Part shown: piece after piece, positions 51,200 to 58,779 of the stretch
Numbering within the stretch: the stretch's first letter is position 1
Layout: each line of letters begins with the position of its first letter
Source: Verrucomicrobiota bacterium
Lineage (GTDB): Bacteria; Verrucomicrobiota; Verrucomicrobiia; Limisphaerales; UBA9464
Assembly: GCA_017309115.1 (NCBI GenBank)
Contig: JAFLEF010000033.1
Location: 22,801 to 86,800, forward strand
Direction: 5' to 3'
DNA length: 64,000 nt
Notes under the pieces: generated by a model
What the model was told of the DNA's origin: nothing
What the model saw: the letters and a program-made list of their open reading frames with translations, nothing else
Databases searched by the model: none
Position numbers and translations under genes: made by a program

Positions 51200-52561
51200 T
51201 TATTTCAGCTCCTTGATCCGGATGTTGCGGAAGGCGACTTCGCCGTGGTCCCCCTGAAGCAGAATCGGTCCGGGTTGGTCCACATTGTCGTCCAAGTGGC
51301 TGCCCGTGCCTTTGTTGCACTCCACGTTGTCCTGCACGGTCACGCCGTTGAGGATGACCGTGATCTTGTTCCCGATCATCCGGGCTTCCACGCTCTGCCA
51401 TTCACCGGGCTTGCGGGAAGCCATCAGGGCCGCCGGCGAAACGTTGTAGATGGCTGCATTGCCGCCCAGTTCGGGTTTCTTGCCGTAGTCGTCGAAGATT
51501 TGGATCTCGTGGCGGCCGCGCAGGTAAAAGCCGGAGTTGGCTCCCGGCGGAATCAGATAGTCGTAGCGAACAATGAAGTCTTTGAACTTTGCCTCGCTCA
51601 CCAAGTCCGTTCCGTGTCCCACGACCTTGTCCTTCTGATGCTCCAGGCGATTGATCAACATCCCGTTCTCCACGAGCCAGCTCGGAGTGCCATCAGGACG
51701 TCGCAATTTCCAGCCGTCCAGAGTCTTGCCATCAAACAAGAGGCGGAATCCAGCGGCTTTCTCCGCGGCGCTCAAGACGGCCGACGGATCTTGCGGCTTG
51801 GCGGATCCCGACTTCAGACCCAACGCCCATTCGATCCCGCCTAGAATGTGTTTCTGGAAGGGCGCGCTGGTCCAGACATCTTCCCGGTGTCCCAGCGAGG
51901 TGTAGAAGATGCGGCCGGAACCCACCTGTTTGGCCCAAGCCACCGGAAAATCGCCTGGGAACTTGTGATTCGGATGGGCATCCAGGCCCAGCAAGCCGTT
52001 GACCTTCGAGCGGTTGAAGTTCTTGAAGATATAGATCTCGTCGTAGATGTCGTAGGTCGGTCCCAGGTCTTGGGTGGCGGGGTGTTTGGGATCCTGGTTG
52101 ATGGCCCGGATGCCGACTTGGGCGTCGTGCGTGAGGAACTCGCCACCCAGCATTTCAATGAAGGCTGGAAACCCGTGGAACGTGTCGGAACACGAATGCA
52201 TGCCGATGAAGGCGTGTCCTTCGGCCAGCCACTTGAGGAAGCCCTCCTTGTCCGGAATCGCCAGATCGCCCGTCGTGTTGGCAAAAATCACCCCGTCGAC
52301 ACCCTTGAGTTTGGCCATGGTCATCTTCTCCATGACCTCGGCGTCGTCCTTTCCTTCCGGCCCGCCCCGAACGACATCCACCACCGTGAACGCTCCGCTC
52401 GTCTCCCCCAAGGTGGTCAGGACATTCTCAGCCGTGGGAATGGAACTGTGGCGAAAACCCTTGGTGGCCGTGACGAGGATGACCTTCTTCGGAGCAGCTT
52501 CCAAAGTGAACAGACTGGCCGCTATCAGGAGTGCGGCAAAGGGGCGTAGATTCATGGCCAA
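51200..52561 (-). CDS. exported ThuA-like plus DUF1080 protein
   Basis: The 453-residue protein has a signal peptide (LRPFAALLIAASLFTLEAA). Residues about 25-260 are ThuA-like, a glutamine-amidotransferase fold (VILVTATKGFRHSS, FIGMHSCSDTFHG). Residues about 275-453 are a DUF1080/3-keto-disaccharide hydrolase-like lectin fold (FRLLFDGKTLDGWKL, YLIPPGANSGFYLRGRHEIQIFDD in parts, ILLQGDHGEVAFRNIRI). This fusion is frequent in Verrucomicrobia and Planctomycetes and relates to sugar metabolism. Exact substrate unknown. Confidence 0.87.
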   Translation of the reverse strand: MAMNLRPFAALLIAASLFTLEAAPKKVILVTATKGFRHSSIPTAENVLTTLGETSGAFTVVDVVRGGPEGKDDAEVMEKMTMAKLKGVDGVIFANTTGDLAIPDKEGFLKWLAEGHAFIGMHSCSDTFHGFPAFIEMLGGEFLTHDAQVGIRAINQDPKHPATQDLGPTYDIYDEIYIFKNFNRSKVNGLLGLDAHPNHKFPGDFPVAWAKQVGSGRIFYTSLGHREDVWTSAPFQKHILGGIEWALGLKSGSAKPQDPSAVLSAAEKAAGFRLLFDGKTLDGWKLRRPDGTPSWLVENGMLINRLEHQKDKVVGHGTDLVSEAKFKDFIVRYDYLIPPGANSGFYLRGRHEIQIFDDYGKKPELGGNAAIYNVSPAALMASRKPGEWQSVEARMIGNKITVILNGVTVQDNVECNKGTGSHLDDNVDQPGPILLQGDHGEVAFRNIRIKELK

Positions 52562-52689
52562 ATTATTAAACGACAGTTAGTTGAGCGAAACTCCCCGGGA
52601 GCGAGTGCAGCGTCATCGGGAAGACACCTCTGATAGGCCCAAAACCACCGGCAGCCGGCAAGCTCCGAATCAATTTTGCATGGCCTGAA

Positions 52690-52722
52690 GTTTGCGTCCC
52701 TTTTCTTGCAATTAGCGCAAAC
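52690..52722. promoter_or_regulatory. 7-bp inverted repeat upstream of the PEP-CTERM gene
   Basis: GTTTGCG (52690-52696) and CGCAAAC (52716-52722) are perfect complements 24 nt before the GTG start of the next gene. It lies in the divergent spacer between the ThuA gene and this one, and may be an operator or a leader hairpin. Confidence 0.35.
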
Positions 52723-52745
52723 ATCTGTCGGTTCGGAACAATAAC

Positions 52746-53444
52746 GTGAAACGAAATCTTCTAGTACTCGCCACCGCCCTGAGCGCCCTCGCGTTCCCCG
52801 CCTCGGCCACCATCACCCAGATGCCTGACCGGGTAACTTTGGGCGCCACGGACTCCATTCAATGGGATGTCCTGGGAACGTCAGGAACCTCTCTGTCCCG
52901 ATCCTTTTCCCTCGATACCGTCCTGGGACATAACGTCAATGTCCGTGGGCAGTTCTCGTCGTTGCGACTAGATCAGGGAGATGGCTGGACGGGTGACTTC
53001 CTTAACGGGTCCCAGTTGCTGGCGTCTGATGGTAACTTTCTGTTCGAAATCAATCCGGATGGCCTGTTCCAAGGTGCTGGACTTGAAATTGATACCGAGT
53101 ATTTGGGCGACTACACCGCCAAGATGGTGGCCCTCGATGCCAACGGAACGGTTCTGGGAACCGTGCGAGGCGAAGGAACCGCCACGGGAAGTGCCGATGA
53201 TTCCGCCTTGTTTCTCGGCTTTCTGAGCGACGCCATCGACGTGGATCGATTCGTGGTCCGCTTGACCAGTGCCGCCGCCCGCTTGGATCAGTTTGCCATC
53301 AACCACGTCAATCTGGTGTTCGACGTCAACGACTTGCCGGGACCGATCGCTCCTGTTCCCGAGGCGAAGAACGCGGCCTTGATGGGCGGATTGGCGTTGT
53401 TGATCGCCGGTGCTTGGCGTCGGGCGCGGAGTCGTCAGGGCTGA
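52746..53444 (+). CDS. exported protein with PEP-CTERM-like sorting tail
   Basis: From GTG at 52746 the protein has 232 residues: signal peptide (LLVLATALSALAFPASA), a beta-rich body, and a C-terminus with VPEAKNAALMGGLALLIAGAW followed by RRARSR, in parts: the short VPEA motif, a membrane helix and basic residues match the PEP-CTERM sorting tail in layout, though the motif is VPEA rather than VPEP. It would be an exosortase substrate if such an enzyme exists outside this window. No domain recognised in the body. Confidence 0.75.
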   Translation: MKRNLLVLATALSALAFPASATITQMPDRVTLGATDSIQWDVLGTSGTSLSRSFSLDTVLGHNVNVRGQFSSLRLDQGDGWTGDFLNGSQLLASDGNFLFEINPDGLFQGAGLEIDTEYLGDYTAKMVALDANGTVLGTVRGEGTATGSADDSALFLGFLSDAIDVDRFVVRLTSAAARLDQFAINHVNLVFDVNDLPGPIAPVPEAKNAALMGGLALLIAGAWRRARSRQG

Positions 53445-53519
53445 TCCCTCCGCTAGAACCAAAGGGCATCAGGAGCGGCTCCTGGAGTCTCCTGAACCAT
53501 CGCTATTTGCCTCACTGAA

Positions 53520-54110
53520 ATGCCTCGCATGCGTCACGCCTTCAAGGAATGGGCCATCGTGGTGGATGCCCTGGGTCGGGGGGATCAGATTCTGATTCTA
53601 CGCAAGGGGGGCATTGCTGAGGGTCGGGATGGATTCCGGGTGGACCATCAGAATTTCCTGTTGTTTCCCACCCTGTACCACCAGCAACGCGAATGCGTGA
53701 CGCCCGGTGGGCAGGTTCGGTTTGATGAGGTTCAAGCCTCTTGGCCTCCGCCCACCCGGGTCCGGGTTGAGTATGTCGCCTCGGCGGCCGGTTGGTGGAA
53801 GGTGGGTTCGCTACATGATGTCCGGCAACTGCGCGAACAGCACATCTGGAAGGATGAAGTCATTGAACAGCGATTTAGCTGGGGCCGGGAGGAGGCGATC
53901 TACGTGCTCGCCCTGCGCGTGGCTCGATTGAAGGAACCCCGTGAAATGCCGCTGTTACCGACGTATGGCGGCTGTAAGTCTTGGGTGCAATTGGCCGAGG
54001 ATGTCCCGGTTGGAGGAGCCCGACCGGTGCTGTCCGATGGGGCTTTCGCCCGCAAGATGGGTGATTTGATCCGGCGCTTGGAGCCGGTGGGAACCCGGGT
54101 GGTTTCGTGA
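53520..54110 (+). CDS. DUF1802 family protein
   Basis: The 196-residue protein has the family features AFKEWAIVVDALGRG, LILRKGGIAE and FLLFPTLYHQQ, with WKVGSLHDVRQLREQHIW later. The pattern fits DUF1802, seen in cyanobacteria and several other phyla; its function is unknown. No signal peptide or membrane segment. Start ATG at 53520, with an in-frame ATG 3 codons later. 91 nt precede the flippase gene. Confidence 0.75.
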   Translation: MPRMRHAFKEWAIVVDALGRGDQILILRKGGIAEGRDGFRVDHQNFLLFPTLYHQQRECVTPGGQVRFDEVQASWPPPTRVRVEYVASAAGWWKVGSLHDVRQLREQHIWKDEVIEQRFSWGREEAIYVLALRVARLKEPREMPLLPTYGGCKSWVQLAEDVPVGGARPVLSDGAFARKMGDLIRRLEPVGTRVVS

Positions 54111-54201
54111 GTGGGCGGGGAATCTGGCGGGATTATTCCGCGGATTTCTTGGGGTTCGGGCTCGCCCGCCGGGATGGGGTTCGATATTCCCCGGGAGTCC
54201 G

Positions 54202-55485
54202 ATGAGTCAATCCCGCAACAGTTTCTTCCGCCAGAGTGTGTGGATGTCCTTCGCGACGGTGTTTGGCGGGGCGTTCATGTCCGCGGTCCACTCGGTAGCC
54301 GGCCGAATGGAAACCTCCCAGTACGAAGCCTTCTTTGCGATGCTTCGGCTGTTTCTCCTATTGGGTATTCCCAGTGCCGGACTGCAGATCGCCTTCGCCC
54401 GTCAGACCGCGGCCGCCCTGACTCCGGACTTGCAAGGTCAACTCGCGAGCACCACGCACCGGGTTCTGGCCGGGGTTTTCCTTCTGTGGTTGGGCATGCT
54501 GGCCATTACGGCTTGGGGTTTTAATGGCATTAACGCTCAGTTGAGACTGGGAACCGGGCAAGTGATCTGGCCTACCTTGGGAGTCGCGTTGTTGTGGCTG
54601 GTGGTGCCGGTGCTCCGCGGCGTGTTGCAGGGGCAGGAGGACTTTTGGTCCTTGGGTTGGGTCAGCATTGTGGACGGTCTGCTGCGGTTTTCCGGCATGT
54701 GTGTTGCCATTCTCGCGTTCCGGGCGGGAGCCGTGGGAGCGATGTGGGTCGCCTTCTTGGCGATGGCTGCGTCCACGGTGATCGCGGCGTGGGCCAGTCG
54801 GAGCGTCTGGATGCGGGCGGGTTCTGAATTTGCCTGGCGTCCGTGGGTGGCCCAAGTACTGCCGTTAACGCTGGGTGCTGGTGCCTTGAACGCGTTGGCG
54901 AATTTCGACAGCGTTTTTCTCAAGGCGCTCGTTCCGGAGGAGTTTCTCCTGGGCGAGCGTTACCTGCCGGCGGCCATGATTGGGTTCGCCTTGACCCAGG
55001 TGACCGTGCCGTTGGCCATGGTCATGTTTCCCAAGATCGTGCGCAGTTCGGCCGGTGGCCCGCAAACCAATGCTTTGGCTTTGGCCCTAATCGGCACGGC
55101 CGTCCTTGGGGCGTTGTCCGTCGGCTTCCTGACGTTGTTCCCGAAGCTTCCTCTGCAGATCTTGTACTTCCGGTCACCCAAGTTATGGGCCGCCGCGCCA
55201 ATCGTTCCCTGGTGCGCCTGGGCCATGTTGGCCTATGCAATGGCCAATGTTTTGGTGAGCAATCTTCTGGCGCAGGAACGCTTTAGCATCGTCCCGTGGG
55301 CCGTGGGTGTTGCCCTGCTGTTCATCGGGCTGCTCTCCGGATTGCGTCACCACTTTCTCACCTTGGAGCCGTACACCGCCTTCCGCCAGGTCGCGCAGAT
55401 TATGGGTGCCTGCAATGTGCTGCTGTTGCTCATTGCCTTGGCTCTCACGTGGGGACGTAAGCCTCAAGTGAGCCCGGCGGGCTGA
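54202..55485 (+). CDS. polysaccharide flippase-like membrane protein (MATE/Wzx superfamily)
   Basis: The 427-residue protein has about 12 hydrophobic segments spread evenly (for example FATVFGGAFMSAVHSVAG, VLLWLVVPVLRGVLQG, FLAMAASTVIAAWASRS, LALIGTAVLGALSVGFLTLF, LLLLIALALTWGRK). The overall layout is that of oligosaccharide or lipid-linked intermediate exporters; no conserved catalytic motif exists in this family, so the call rests on pattern. No glycosyltransferase gene is adjacent. Confidence 0.75.
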   Translation: MSQSRNSFFRQSVWMSFATVFGGAFMSAVHSVAGRMETSQYEAFFAMLRLFLLLGIPSAGLQIAFARQTAAALTPDLQGQLASTTHRVLAGVFLLWLGMLAITAWGFNGINAQLRLGTGQVIWPTLGVALLWLVVPVLRGVLQGQEDFWSLGWVSIVDGLLRFSGMCVAILAFRAGAVGAMWVAFLAMAASTVIAAWASRSVWMRAGSEFAWRPWVAQVLPLTLGAGALNALANFDSVFLKALVPEEFLLGERYLPAAMIGFALTQVTVPLAMVMFPKIVRSSAGGPQTNALALALIGTAVLGALSVGFLTLFPKLPLQILYFRSPKLWAAAPIVPWCAWAMLAYAMANVLVSNLLAQERFSIVPWAVGVALLFIGLLSGLRHHFLTLEPYTAFRQVAQIMGACNVLLLLIALALTWGRKPQVSPAG

Positions 55486-55569
55486 AGCCTTGGATCCTCC
55501 GAGGGCTGTTGAGTTGGCGGATCGGCTTCCGCAGACTCTCCCCGCGGCAAGCGACTTCCCCGACGTGAC

Positions 55570-56247
55570 ATGACCAAGCGATCCCAGTCGGTGATGGATT
55601 CCGTGTGGCGAATCCTGTTCTGCGTCGCAGTTCTGCCTTGGTGTTTGGGAGCTACCTGGGCGCTGGCGTTGGTCATTCGCTCCGCGGGTAGTACCTCGCT
55701 CTTTTGGGTTTCGGTACTGGGAGGTGCGGCCGCGTGGCTCGCGGTTTTTCTGCTGCTGCCCAAACCACTGTGGATCTATGTCGTTGGCCACGAACTCACC
55801 CATGCCCTGTGGGCCTGGCTCTGCGGGGGGCGCGTCAAATCGTTCCGCGCCACGGCCCGGGGTGGTGAAGTGGTGGTCACGAAGAGCAATCCGCTGATCG
55901 TTCTGGCGCCCTACTTTTTTCCGCTCTACGCGGTGTTATGGGCGGTCTTCTGGGCGGTGGCGAGCTGGCTCGGGGATTGGAACGCCTACCGGCCTTGGTT
56001 CCACTTTGGACTCGGATTCACCTACGCCTTCCACGTCACGTTGACGGCCCACATTCTCCGGGTGCGGCAACCGGACCTCGATGTCGAGGGATGGTTGGTC
56101 TCGAGCGTGGTGATCTGGCTGGGAAACGTATTGGTGCTGCTGGTTGCCCTGCCGGGTCTGACCGGACAGGTCAGCCTGTGGACCGCCCTTCGCTGGTGGG
56201 TCGAACGGACCGGTCGGTTCCTGCTCTGGCTGACGTCAGCGTTCTGA
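55570..56247 (+). CDS. small membrane protein with HELTH zinc-protease motif (M50-like)
   Basis: The 225-residue protein has about 5-6 hydrophobic segments and the zinc motif GHELTHALWAW (His74, Glu75, His78) inside a membrane-proximal stretch, as in site-2/M50 metalloproteases. The usual second ligand motif (NxxPxxxLDG) is not seen; SNPLIVLAPYFFP may stand in its place. Function as an intramembrane protease is possible, not shown. Its end overlaps the 3' end of the convergent AraC-type gene by 12 nt. Confidence 0.65.
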   Translation: MTKRSQSVMDSVWRILFCVAVLPWCLGATWALALVIRSAGSTSLFWVSVLGGAAAWLAVFLLLPKPLWIYVVGHELTHALWAWLCGGRVKSFRATARGGEVVVTKSNPLIVLAPYFFPLYAVLWAVFWAVASWLGDWNAYRPWFHFGLGFTYAFHVTLTAHILRVRQPDLDVEGWLVSSVVIWLGNVLVLLVALPGLTGQVSLWTALRWWVERTGRFLLWLTSAF

Positions 56248-57219
56248 ATCCGCCGCCGCCGCGCGTTGGGTGGGGGTCGCCATCGGATACAACCCCGGGC
56301 AGCAGCCGAACTGCTGATGAAACGCCTGACTGAAATGACTCAAGCTGTTGTAACCCACTTCCAAGGCAGCCTCAGTCACGTTGTAGTCCCCCGAGCGCAG
56401 CAATTCGGCGGCCCGTTCCAGGCGAAGTTGCCGAAGGAATTGGGGAATAGTCTGACCGGTTTCCTTGGAAAAAGTCCGACTCAGGTAGAACGGACTACAC
56501 CCGACTTCGCGGCCGATTTCCTCGAGTGCGGGGGGATTGGTGAGGTTGCGCTTGAGCAGGCTGATCACCTTGTCCACGCGATCTCGCGCGACCCGTTGCT
56601 GGCGATGGCAAAACAGTTCTTCGGCGGAGACGGGTTGGAAGAAGAATTCGCCCAGTAATTCCACGGCCTTGGCCTGGTACCAGATGGCTTGGGCGCTCGC
56701 CAACACGGGCGGTTGACGCAAGCTCAGCACCAACTCGCGCTGGCGGGAGTTGATGAGTTCGCTCGCACCGACGGCCGAGTCCGTCTTTTTGCCTTCCGCC
56801 ACTTCCCGGACGAGCGGATGAAGGTCGGCCGCGGCGGTGAGCAGATGGCGGGCGAGAAACTCCGGGGACAATTCCAAGGTAATGAACTGATGTTCCGCTC
56901 CGGGGAGTCGGCGCGCCCGCAGACCGGTTCGACCCTGCCGATAAAATCCCGCCGACCAGGGGCCCAGCTTCAGGGACCCGCCGGGAGCTTCCACTTCGGC
57001 TTCTCCGGCGAGGTTGAGGCAGAGCTCCACGCTCTCGGGATGAAAACTAGGCGCCCAATCAACCTCGGTATCGGGGGGAACCTCATGCCATTCGAAACTG
57101 ATTCCAAGGCGATTGAAGTCACCAAACAACTGCCGCCAGCGAGCTCCGGCACTTCGCCACAGAGCGGCCTCGCCCCCCGGAGGCGGAGGAGTCACACGGG
57201 GGCGGGTGTTCTTGGACAC
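56236..57219 (-). CDS. AraC-family transcriptional regulator
   Basis: The 327-residue protein has an N-terminal cupin-like sensor region (residues about 40-140; CLNLAGEAEVEAPGG and AEHQFITLELS) and a C-terminal HTH_18 domain (about 220-320: LEEIGREVGCSPFYLSRTFSKETG, then AALEVGYNSLSHFSQAFHQQFG, each a helix-turn-helix). It binds DNA and an unknown small ligand. An inverted repeat lies 33 nt upstream of its start. It overlaps the convergent membrane protein gene by 12 nt. Confidence 0.9.
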   Translation of the reverse strand: MSKNTRPRVTPPPPGGEAALWRSAGARWRQLFGDFNRLGISFEWHEVPPDTEVDWAPSFHPESVELCLNLAGEAEVEAPGGSLKLGPWSAGFYRQGRTGLRARRLPGAEHQFITLELSPEFLARHLLTAAADLHPLVREVAEGKKTDSAVGASELINSRQRELVLSLRQPPVLASAQAIWYQAKAVELLGEFFFQPVSAEELFCHRQQRVARDRVDKVISLLKRNLTNPPALEEIGREVGCSPFYLSRTFSKETGQTIPQFLRQLRLERAAELLRSGDYNVTEAALEVGYNSLSHFSQAFHQQFGCCPGLYPMATPTQRAAAADSER

Positions 57220-57251
57220 GTTCGGATCAGCCTAGGGGCCGTCCCACCGAC

Positions 57252-57272
57252 CAGCAACCGCGCTGGTTGCTG
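57252..57272 (-). promoter_or_regulatory. 8-bp inverted repeat upstream of the AraC-type gene
   Basis: CAGCAACC (57252-57259) and GGTTGCTG (57265-57272) are perfect complements with a 5-nt gap, about 33 nt before the AraC-type start on the minus strand. It could be an operator for self-regulation or an RNA hairpin in the leader. Confidence 0.4.
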
Positions 57273-57352
57273 TTGAATTGCGCGGGTTGTCGGTCGGTTG
57301 CTCCAGGCTTCGGGCGTCCTGAACGAAGCCCAATACGCCCATGCGCGTATGG

Positions 57353-58654
57353 TCAACGGCGGGGGCCCGACACAGCGGACAGGGCCCCAAAAAAGGTGGT
57401 CACATGGTTGAGCGCATTGGTTCGGCCCGGTTCGTCCACCTCGGCGGCAGCCACCCATGACTCCAGTGCGGTTCGGTGGGATTCGAAGTGGGCCCTTCCG
57501 GTTTGAAACACTTCCGCCGATACGCTCTTTTGAATCAGCTCCAATTCGTAGCGAGCCTGTCGGTCGAGCTCGGGAAGCTCCGGCAGATAATCATGGGGAA
57601 AATTCGGCCGAACCTCGGCGGTCACCCACGAGGCCAAGTCGAAATCACCGACCATCGGACGGTAAGTCCCGTTGGACAGCTGGATCACGTCGGTGTTCCA
57701 CAGCGACTCGCCGGAGGTCGAGAGGGCAAAATCCCAATTGCCGAGGAGGACGTGCAGCATCCGGAGTTCGGTGATCTCCTGGAGGCGAAAGTTGGCATCT
57801 CTCAGGGCGCCTACTTCCTCGTCGTCCAGTGCCCGACCCCCGAGTCGTTCGGCGACGACTTCGGCGTCTTCAAGGACCATCGCCTTGCGCGTGAGTTGCC
57901 AGCCGCCGTGGATCGACTCCCCGCTGGGACTGGTATCGCGAAACTCAATTGCCGCTCGGCGCACGCGTGGAGCCAGAAATCCGAGCAGGTCCACGATTTC
58001 ATACACCACCGCCTCGCGAAACGTGGCTCGTTCGTCCCTCAGGCGGCCGATCGATCCGCGGCCTCCCTCGGCGCAATGGGTTCCAATCTTCACCTCGCGA
58101 GCTTCAGCGAAAGGCGTGCCGGCTCGATCCGCCCGTGACACCTTGAACTTCAACTTGGGAAAGGGGCACTCCTGCAAGCTGGAGTTACCCCGGACCCGTA
58201 GGGACACCGGAATCTGCTGGGATCCGAGCGTGACTTGTCCTTCGAAGTATGGCTTTTCCCGGACGGGTGGGAAGATGCCGTCCGGCATTCCGGCGAAGGC
58301 GAGATTGAAGTGAGCCTGGAGGGGTCCCGCGACCGTGAAGGAGGCGACGGAACGGGAATCGAAGAATCCGGTCGCCGTGGAGTCCACCGCGCGAAAAAAC
58401 TCCACGGACTCCAGAGTGGCGGGTTGATAGGGACTGACCGCTCCGGGGACTGCTGACCACGGACCTTGGGCGGTTGGGGCGGCTTCCAGAGTGCCGGTGA
58501 AGGTGAGGGTGATTCCTCTGTTGTCCTGACGGATTTCCAGGGCGGAACCTGTGAGACTGGGAAAGAGTGATCGAGTCGATTCCGGCCAGGATTCCTCTCC
58601 CCAGCTCGAGTGGACGACGAGTCCCAGACTCGCGAGTAAAAACAAAGACTTCAT
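57353..58654 (-). CDS. secreted protein of unknown function
   Basis: The 433-residue protein has a signal peptide (LFLLASLGLVVHSSWG) and, at residues about 40-95, a beta module (LTFTGTLEAAPTAQGPWSAV ... FFRAV) like the FYR module of other secreted proteins, here placed at the N-terminal side. The following domain has LRVRGNSSLQECPFPKLKFKV (in two motif halves, RGNSSLQEC and FPKLKFKV), seen in CotH-like kinase-fold proteins, then a conserved YRPMVGDFDLASWV. A CotH-like relation is inference; no active site was traced. The preceding spacer and an upstream transporter gene are on the same strand. Confidence 0.6.
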   Translation of the reverse strand: MKSLFLLASLGLVVHSSWGEESWPESTRSLFPSLTGSALEIRQDNRGITLTFTGTLEAAPTAQGPWSAVPGAVSPYQPATLESVEFFRAVDSTATGFFDSRSVASFTVAGPLQAHFNLAFAGMPDGIFPPVREKPYFEGQVTLGSQQIPVSLRVRGNSSLQECPFPKLKFKVSRADRAGTPFAEAREVKIGTHCAEGGRGSIGRLRDERATFREAVVYEIVDLLGFLAPRVRRAAIEFRDTSPSGESIHGGWQLTRKAMVLEDAEVVAERLGGRALDDEEVGALRDANFRLQEITELRMLHVLLGNWDFALSTSGESLWNTDVIQLSNGTYRPMVGDFDLASWVTAEVRPNFPHDYLPELPELDRQARYELELIQKSVSAEVFQTGRAHFESHRTALESWVAAAEVDEPGRTNALNHVTTFFGALSAVSGPRR

Positions 58655-58779
58655 GTCGATTCATGAGGAGTCAGAGGCGAACAGGATCGTCCGGTTCTGA
58701 CTCCCCAGGGAGGTGAGCCTCGAGTTCGGCTCAGGAATCGCAATGGAACCATCGGTCCACCACCGGCGTGGACCGTCGC

